NCBI RefSeq assembly: GCF_026212465.1
Contig: NC_080057.1
Location: forward strand, 19,848,962-19,912,961
Source: Amaranthus tricolor
Taxonomy: Eukaryota > Streptophyta > Magnoliopsida > Caryophyllales > Amaranthaceae
DNA: 64,000 nt
Direction: 5' to 3'
The translations under genes and the position numbers were made by a program. The notes under the pieces were generated by a model. It was not told the origin of the DNA, did no database searches, and worked only from the letters and a program-made list of their open reading frames with translations. Position 1 is the stretch's first letter. Every line of letters starts with the position of its first letter. Positions 57,414-64,000 of the stretch are shown here, piece after piece.

Positions 57414-60400
57414 ATGAAAGCAGTAAAATCCCTTTGTTTTTTAGTTTTTGTTCTTGGCTTATCTGCAGCTGAAGTTTCCCATACCCAAGATCAGGTTTGT
57501 TCTTTTTTTAAACCCTCCTTTGGTTTTTAATTATTCTTGCAACTTTAATTTTTCCAAGTGCGTAAGTTTTAATTTCTTGATAAATTGAAGCAAAATCTTC
57601 AAAATATAGATAATCACCGATATGTTTGAGTAAAGTATTATGATAAATTTTTCCCTCTTTTCAATTGATCATTCCCATGTTAACCGTTTGAATCATCAAT
57701 CTGACAATTATATTAAAAAGGAGTTTTTGTTATTGCTTTTATTGTTGATTTGTATTGAAATTGATCCAAATTTACAATTTTTTTCATCAGGGTTTGAACC
57801 AAAATGCTGAATTTCGGTAAATATGTTATTCTTTTTCTTTTATGGTTTTATTATCTATATTTTCATAATTCTTCTGAAAATTTTTTGCCTAATATTGTTG
57901 GGCAAGAACTATAAATATGTGAATAGTTTAACTTGTAAAAATTGAATTGTTTGTTCCTTCACTGTTTAAATGTTCAGAGATTTAGGCAAGGAAAATGAGC
58001 ATATTCATGAGGTACACTGCTCTAGGGAAAGAAGTAGGGCGGCTTGGGAAATCATTGAAACGGTATTACATTGCAATGCATTGTTGTTAATTGATAAAAC
58101 TGGCCTGTTATGAAGCTAGAATTTTTGGTTAATGATAATCCGAAATTTGTAATTGACAGTATTTCATGCCTTTTGTGGAGCGGGAAAGATACAAAATTTC
58201 AGGGAGTTGTAGATTACACCCGGATAATGATCTCTTTAGAGATCAGGAACAGCATAAGATTAAGGCTGATGTGAATGAATGGCAATGTGGTTATTGTAAA
58301 AAAAGTTTTTTGTCAGAAGAGTTTCTTGATCGGCATTTCGACAGCAGACACTACAATGTTCTCAATATTGTAAGCTGGATTATTCTTTCTTGTTCTTTTT
58401 CGCTCTTTGACCAATGAGAATGCAAAACTACTACAAACTCGAACTAGTAATCTATGCTTTTAAGATGTTGCTGTGCTATGTGTTTTATGATCTAGCTGTC
58501 GATGAGCCTTGAAAATAGAACTCGTTTTGAGAGTTTCTGCAGTATATTTTATGGATGAATTCTTTTATGTCCTATAATTGTGGATTTTGTACGGTGATCC
58601 ATGTTTGCTCTTAGAAGATGTGATTTATGTCGATGAGGTTTTGGTTCGTTTGTTTGGAGTTTTGACAGTGAGAGTGTTCTCATGTAACATGGAGAAGAGA
58701 ATTAGTTTGGATTAAGCCATTAGGAGTTTGCTTGGCCATCATGAACTAATTTAATAATAGAATTTATAATTATATTTCAGACTCTGTAAGGAACCACTCT
58801 AACATTTATTTTCTAAAATAGTTAAATACAAGAAATAAATTATGTAAACAAAAATTAAACTAAAATTTAAAATTCAATGCATAAAAATTATACTAATGAA
58901 TTATTTAAAGATAATTAATGAACATCTAATACTGAGTCTTGTCTTTGTTGTTCGTCAAGGTTGAATTGGAAGTTGGACCTCTTTGACTGCAACTAGTAAA
59001 TTGTAGATATGCAGGGTGAGCATATCTTATCTGGCCCAGAAGAATCCAACGTCAGTTTGCTTGGGCCTTCTACCCATGTAACATTAGTTTTTTTTCAACT
59101 CTTTTGCCTGTATATATGGGCATATTTGTGGGTGTAAACTATAGCAAGCTCAAATGTGAACTTCACTAACTATCCTCTCAGATTCAATGCTTATGTATTA
59201 CCTGTCACCCTTGACCCTTTACTTTCTTTCACAATCCATAGTTATCTCACCTTATGTAAAATCCTTAATATATTGTAATGGAATGAATTTAAGGCCTTTA
59301 CAAGGTTATGAGACTTTGTCCCATACCGATTGTATGGGCAATAAATGTGGGGTATTTAGAGTAAATGAGCTTTCTCTTACCTACTACTCTACCAGGGTAG
59401 TCTTTTGAGTGAATTTTCTCATTTTCTTTATAACAATGGTATCAGAACCGATTCGGGGTGGTGGCCTAGGTTGTTGTGACCAACGTAGCCGTGACCAACG
59501 AAGAAACTTATAGGTGTTTGAATGTAATGGAATGGCTTTGAGGCCGTTACAAGGTTATGGAACTTAATCCCACGTCGATTTTATGAGCTACAAATGTGGA
59601 GTTTATAGAATAGATGAGCTCTCTCACCTACTAGGCTAGTCTTTTGGGTGAGTTCTCTCGTTTGTTCTATAACGTATACATGAAATGAGCTAGTAGCTCT
59701 ATATCCCTTACACAATAACAATGCCTGAGCCTTAAGCCTATAAGATTAGGTGAGCTCTATATCCTTTAAACAAATAAAATACAAAACACTAGCCTAGAAG
59801 TGGACGTAACCACATTGGTTAACCTCGTAAATCTTGTGTTCTTGTTTTTTTTTTTTTTTTTTTTGCATTTCATCATATTACTTACATGATTGTCTATTTC
59901 AATAGTAGGCTCGTCGTGCAAAAATGTGGTAGTGGTGACAATGCGGTAACAGGGATGATGCGGTTGCCGTACCGCCAAATATCGGCCTAAACCATGAAAT
60001 ATAACTTAAAAGGCGTAAAAACGCGATTTTTTACTCCTTTACAATGCGAATAATGCAAATTAGTTAAATTTGTAAACATTTATGATACAACCAATATGAT
60101 AGGGTGTGTGTTGTTTTTGCACTATGAGTACATGAGTACACCTTCAAATCACAACCTTCTTCGCTCCTCGTTTCTGTTCCTCAACTCGAATCATACTTGT
60201 TGCTAATATGCCCTTGTCTTTGGCTCATCACTTGTCACTTATGACTTCCCAAACTTATGAGTATTTCCTCTAGTTAGAAAGGTATGTTACTTTCAAGCTA
60301 TCGGTTTGGTGTTGGAATTTTCTTAGTTTGAATATACCCTGGCTTTGTGATTTGGTTTTTAAGAGTAGATATAGGTTTGCATGTTCTTCATGACATCCTA

Positions 60401-63400
60401 AAACACACTCTTTTTCTTGTATAATCCTTTATTAATGATACTTGTTGTGCAAATTTTATTTAACCGCAAGCGCACGGTGTACGTGTAGCTGCGGGTCGAA
60501 CACAGGAAAGCGGGAATAAATAGTTCGCTAATTTCTACCAATTATATTGCTCATGGAGAAAAATGTTTGATTGATTTTTATATAACAAACTAAAAATGCA
60601 ATAAGAAAATGGGTTGAAACTATATGATAAAAGATCTAGGGTGTCGGGAATCCCCTAAATTTTTGTATGATCAAAATCTTATTAAGGTCTATGAAATGTC
60701 GGTTTAATTGTGTGATTAAACATGATCTTGTTAATTTCAAACTCTCGCTTTGTTGATTAACTATTAGATTTAGGCTCTATTGATTCACACGCTAATTTTA
60801 TTGAACGAATTAATAAGAATTTAACTAGAATTTACCCTAAAGCAAAGTTGATCCTAATCTCACACGCTAGTTCTATTGATTAGTCCAACAAAGCATATTT
60901 AATTTAGGGTTATTAGCACAATTTAATCACTTTAATTCTAATTTAGTAGACACTTTCAATAATCAAACCATACTTGAATTATAGGTTCAAATCCTAACCC
61001 TAGAAAATTGATTTACTCACTATTCATGGTGGAAACAATGAACAAAAATCTAAGATGATACTAAACATGAATAAATATGATAATATTAAAACTTGCAAGA
61101 GAAGCAATAATTAAACAATAAGAAATACAACAATGAATTAAAAGATAAAAGTATGAAGAACAATAACACTTTAATTAAAGAATGATTGATTGAAGACAAT
61201 TAAAGTTTACTAATGAAGGATTAACACTAGTACAAGAAATTAAATGTAAGAAAAATTAAATGCTAAAGGAAACGTACAATTCTCAAAGGAAGATTAATGA
61301 CAAACTTAATGAAAAACTAAACTAAAAGATGAATTAAAGAGCAAAACTAATGGAAAAGAGTAAAAGAGAAGGAAAAAGGAGGAAGAGAGAGGAACCCTAA
61401 TCAGTTATTTGGGCCTATTTATATCACTAATGAAAAATTAACCTAAAATTTAATGAAAAACCGCCTTAAAGAATAGCACGTGATGCTGGTTGCCTCGTTG
61501 CCGAGTCGGCTGCCCCTATAATGAGACAACCGCCGAGTCGACTTAAGGTTCTGGAAAGATGGGCATTTGGTCAGTGGTCACTCACTTCATCCTCACGCCG
61601 AGTTCGCGTTTGCTGCTGGAAAATCATCTCTTTTTCTTCATTGGCCACCGAGTCCGCGGTCGCAAATCTCCCCCTTTAGCCGACTCGGCTTTATCTACTG
61701 GAAAGTACTCTCTTTGTTTCAATAGCTGCTGAGTCGTCGAGGTCCATTGGCACCCCTTAGCTGACTCGGCTTTATGTGCTGGAGGGGATTTAACATTGGA
61801 AAATTGACTTTGAACCTTTTCCTTGATCTTTTCTCACATGGCTTGATGTTTTCAAGGGTTTGATCCCTTCTTGATGTCCTGTAAGCAGGATTAACCATAA
61901 TATTCACAATAAACAACGCAAATGTATATGACCCAATTTGACCATGAAATACCAAATAGAGCAAAACAAGCTACAAACGGCCTTATCACCACTAAACCAC
62001 CGAGCATATAAATAACCACAATAAGTACAAATAATTTCACTTATCAAATATCTCATGTAAGCTTGTAGATGCATTCTGGACACTTTCTTGCGTCATAAAT
62101 GAAGTGGGGGAGTAGTCTATCCAGTTAATCTTAGATGGCTACTGCATTTGTCAAATAAATATTCAATTTAAGCTTCAAGAAACCTAAACTTCTAAGTTAT
62201 TTTTTAAAAAACTTGATTTAATTATTATATTTGTTTTTTTGTTCTTTTTCACTTCCAAAGATGTTTATGTATCACATCTGCTGCAGACTGGAAGCAAGTG
62301 CTTGGCTGATTTATGTAGTGCATTGCATTGTGATCATGTTCTGAGTTCAAAATCGCCTCGAACCAAGTGCAATCCGGCAGCAGCTGCAAGAAATCGCCAC
62401 TTATGTGAGGTTGTTTTGTTGATGTATGAGTTACTCTGTTTAGTAATCACAGAGGAGGGGCAGAAATGAGGAGTCTTGTAATTTCTTTCTAAATTTAGTT
62501 CATCACGAAAAGGGGGAAGCTTGATTTTTCCGATTCCCCTTCCTTCATTATTTCATATCCAAACAAGAAAACATTGGGCCCGTATTCTCCCTCCCCTCCT
62601 CTTTGCTTCAAATACCTTTGTCCAATACACTGTTATTGATTCTTGATACATTGGCTTGTTTTAACACCGACATGTAACGTGCAGAGTCTAGCTGATGCCT
62701 GCTTTCCTGTCAGTCAAGGACCATCTGCAAGCCGGCTTCATGGTACTAACATGTCATACAAAGTTTATTGTGTTGTTCTTGTTCCTCTTCATCTGTATTA
62801 TGTATTGTTTTTAACAAATATTGATAGTAAGGCTTGAACCTGGGAGAATGCCGTCACACACTAATATTTTAAATAACTTAACCAATACACTTATTAGCAT
62901 ATTTAGAGATATAACTTGTTAAATGCTATTAGTTGAAAGCACTGAACTGGGCTGCATCCGCCCCCGAGTATGTGGGCATAGTGGAAATTCTGCAACGAAA
63001 TTAAGTTGCACTAAAGAATTTGCAATTTCGGGATTACCCAACTTTCACTAATCTCATTGTCGAGGATTCTTAACTCTTGCAACTCTTCACTTTTCTGGCA
63101 GAGTTATTTTTGGAGCAGTTTTGTCACGCTCACGCTTGCACAGGAGGAAGAAAACCGTTCTCAAGAGGAGGAAGGGTAATGTTTCCTTCTTATTTTACAA
63201 GTAAATAAATAGCTAAAAAAAAAAAAAAACTATTATTGGGAATTAAAGCTTCTGTCTGGTTTTTTTCCATTCATCTTTGTCACAACATATACAAGCGTTC
63301 TTCTTATGTTCGGCAATGAATTCTGCGATCATCAACTCTATTTTTAGGAAAATAGATCAGTGTTAGTAACTCGTTTGCTAGTAAAATTTATCTACTGCTC

Positions 63401-63960
63401 GCTTGGCCTTAAAAGATATAGCTCATGTAAGAAACTTGAATAGTTATAGGTGAAAGACTCGAGCTGTGCGTTATAGAGTTATGTAGCAAGATTCAATTTT
63501 TTGTCAAATATGGGAAGCGAGATTTTAAGCTACTTTTGTGAGAGAGCGTCCCTCGGTGAGACGACCTTGCTAATGATCGTATTAGTTGGACTATTCAATC
63601 CATGTATGGAGAACGTCTCACGGTGAAACCGTCTCACAAAAGAATTTGTGCGAGATTTTAGCCCGACTGTAGATTTATTTTAGTACATGTTTAATTTGCT
63701 ATTATACATCTATACAGAAGGAGACAAGTGTGCTGTACATGGCTGCCTCAATTATGTCATTGATGCTACTTCCCCTTTTCTATGTACTAGTGTGTTTGCA
63801 CCAGAGGTAATCAGAAATATCTCTAAACCCTACATTTCTCCTTCTGCAATGGTTTCAGACTGAAATTAACAATGTTTTCCTTTATTTCAGTGAAACACGA
63901 AAAAATACGCAGGAGCTTAAGCGAATCTCAAGATTAAGTCGCAAATCAAAACCGTTATGA
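57414..63960 (+). CDS. Signal-peptide, C2H2-finger, Cys-rich single-pass membrane protein
   Basis: Complete 9-exon gene, 271 aa: 57414-57494, 57791-57816 (26-nt microexon), 57978-58062, 58160-58369, 62287-62409, 62685-62742, 63102-63175, 63718-63806, 63891-63960 (stop TGA). Borders are GT-AG and all phases agree. An N-terminal signal peptide MKAVKSLCFLVFVLGLSAAE is followed by a C2H2 finger with C107, C110, H123, H128 (WQCGYCKKSF..RHFDSRH) and a Cys-rich block, res. 135-215 (CLADLCSALHCD, CNPAAAARNRHLCE, ADACFP, FLEQFCHAHACTGGRK). One membrane span follows (about 223-246, LYMAASIMSLMLLPLFYVLV), then a basic tail. I know such proteins only as uncharacterised eukaryotic C2H2-like membrane proteins, so no function is assigned. 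Topology suggests the finger lies in the lumen or outside the cell. Intron 4 (3.9 kb) carries a TRIM and a probable solo LTR. Confidence 0.88.
59274..59673 (+). mobile_element. TRIM retrotransposon (two LTRs, PBS, no coding)
   Basis: LTR1 59274-59435 starts TGTAATGGAATGAATTTAAG and ends TATAACA. LTR2 59523 to about 59673 starts TGTAATGGAATGGCTTTGAG and ends TATAAC. Shared blocks are GGCCNTTACAAGGTTATG, a TCCCA(C/T)..CGATT motif and AATGTGG. Directly after LTR1 lies TGGTATCAGAACC (59437-59449), the primer-binding site for initiator tRNA-Met. The internal region is only about 87 bp with no gag or pol. Total about 400 bp, typical of TRIM. Flanks TATAT and GTATA are a weak 5-bp duplication. Confidence 0.8.
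60436..62046 (+). mobile_element. Probable solo LTR of a large retrotransposon
   Basis: Starts TGATACTTGTTGTGCAAATT and ends ACAAATAATTTCACTTATCA, so TG...CA with TGATA/TATCA ends. It carries AACCGCAAGCGCACGGTGTA and GGGTCGAACACAGG, and near the end CTTGATGTCCTGTAAGCAGG. About 1.6 kb with no open frame. No matching 5-bp flank duplication was found, so the ends and class are uncertain. Confidence 0.5.
61495..61795. repeat. GCCGAGTCGGC-containing degenerate repeats within the LTR
   Basis: Several spaced copies of the short palindrome-like CCGAGTCGGC or its half (GCCGAGTCGG, GCCGAGTCGA, GCCGAGTTCG, CCGAGTCCGC, GCCGACTCGG, GCTGACTCGG) alternating with TGCTGGAAA(A/G) and TCTCTTT. Local GC is well above the surroundings. 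Confidence 0.7.
63532..63645. mobile_element. Small MITE-like inverted repeat
   Basis: Left CTTTTGTGAGAGAGCGTCCC and CGGTGAGACGACC; right ACGTCTCACGGTGAAACCGT and CTCACAAAAGAA. Imperfect inverted ends over about 114 bp. Related GAGACGGTCTCA patches occur near 37960-38095 and 38645. Located in intron 7 of the zinc-finger gene. Confidence 0.55.
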
Positions 63961-64000
63961 TCAATCAGTGAACACTGCAGAAATAGGCAAATTGATGTAA

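Larger units (their letters stand above)
58370..62286 (+). other. Intron 4 of the zinc-finger membrane protein gene
   Basis: 3,917 bp. It holds a full TRIM (59274-59673) and a probable solo LTR (60436-62046). The stretches 58370-59273 and 59674-60435 show no gene; a poly-T/A run sits at about 59846-59864. Confidence 0.75.

Overview
This is nuclear DNA from a eudicot plant. The evidence is AT-rich sequence, spliced plant genes with GT-AG introns, and plant transposons (MULE, hAT, Stowaway MITE, TRIM, LINE, Au-like SINE). The species cannot be fixed from sequence alone; the repeat character would fit the Caryophyllales (spinach/beet relatives), which is only an impression. Four real host genes are present. 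The remaining sequence is transposon-derived or simple repeat.

Left part (1-26651): the first 17 coding exons of a callose synthase of the CalS10/GSL8 type lie on the minus strand, starting at 26651. All splice phases join without a break into 656 residues. The rest of the gene lies left of the window. Its long introns hold degenerate LINEs, a hAT-like element, TA-flanked elements, an Au-like SINE and long (TA)n runs.

Middle (26652-45400): this is a transposon-rich zone. It holds two copies of one hAT-like MITE family, one split by a 1.19-kb non-autonomous MULE with 203-bp inverted ends. It also holds a compound satellite of GATC-rich pentamers with (TTA)n/(TAA)n. A 5.84-kb MULE (31923-37762) has a perfect 9-bp target duplication, a broken transposase gene and a broken plant-mobile-domain gene. 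A second, internally deleted MULE lies at about 43129-45378. Between the two large MULEs sits a complete 5-exon gene for an AIRP2-like RING E3 ligase (minus strand, 38116-42931, 253 aa).

Right part (45400-64000): after a gene-poor stretch with a 65-68-bp tandem array, a Stowaway MITE and TRIM remnants, there is a single-exon AZG-type purine permease (minus, 51503-53017, 504 aa). It lacks two residues normally conserved in the substrate site. Then comes a complete 9-exon gene (plus, 57414-63960, 271 aa) for a signal-peptide, C2H2-finger, Cys-rich, single-pass membrane protein. Its 3.9-kb intron carries an intact 400-bp TRIM and a probable solo LTR.

The four host genes do not form a pathway. 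The most informative part of the window is the MULE cluster: exact target duplications, paralogous empty sites, a captured PMD gene, and two unrelated sets of subterminal palindromes, including a 115-bp nested palindrome.
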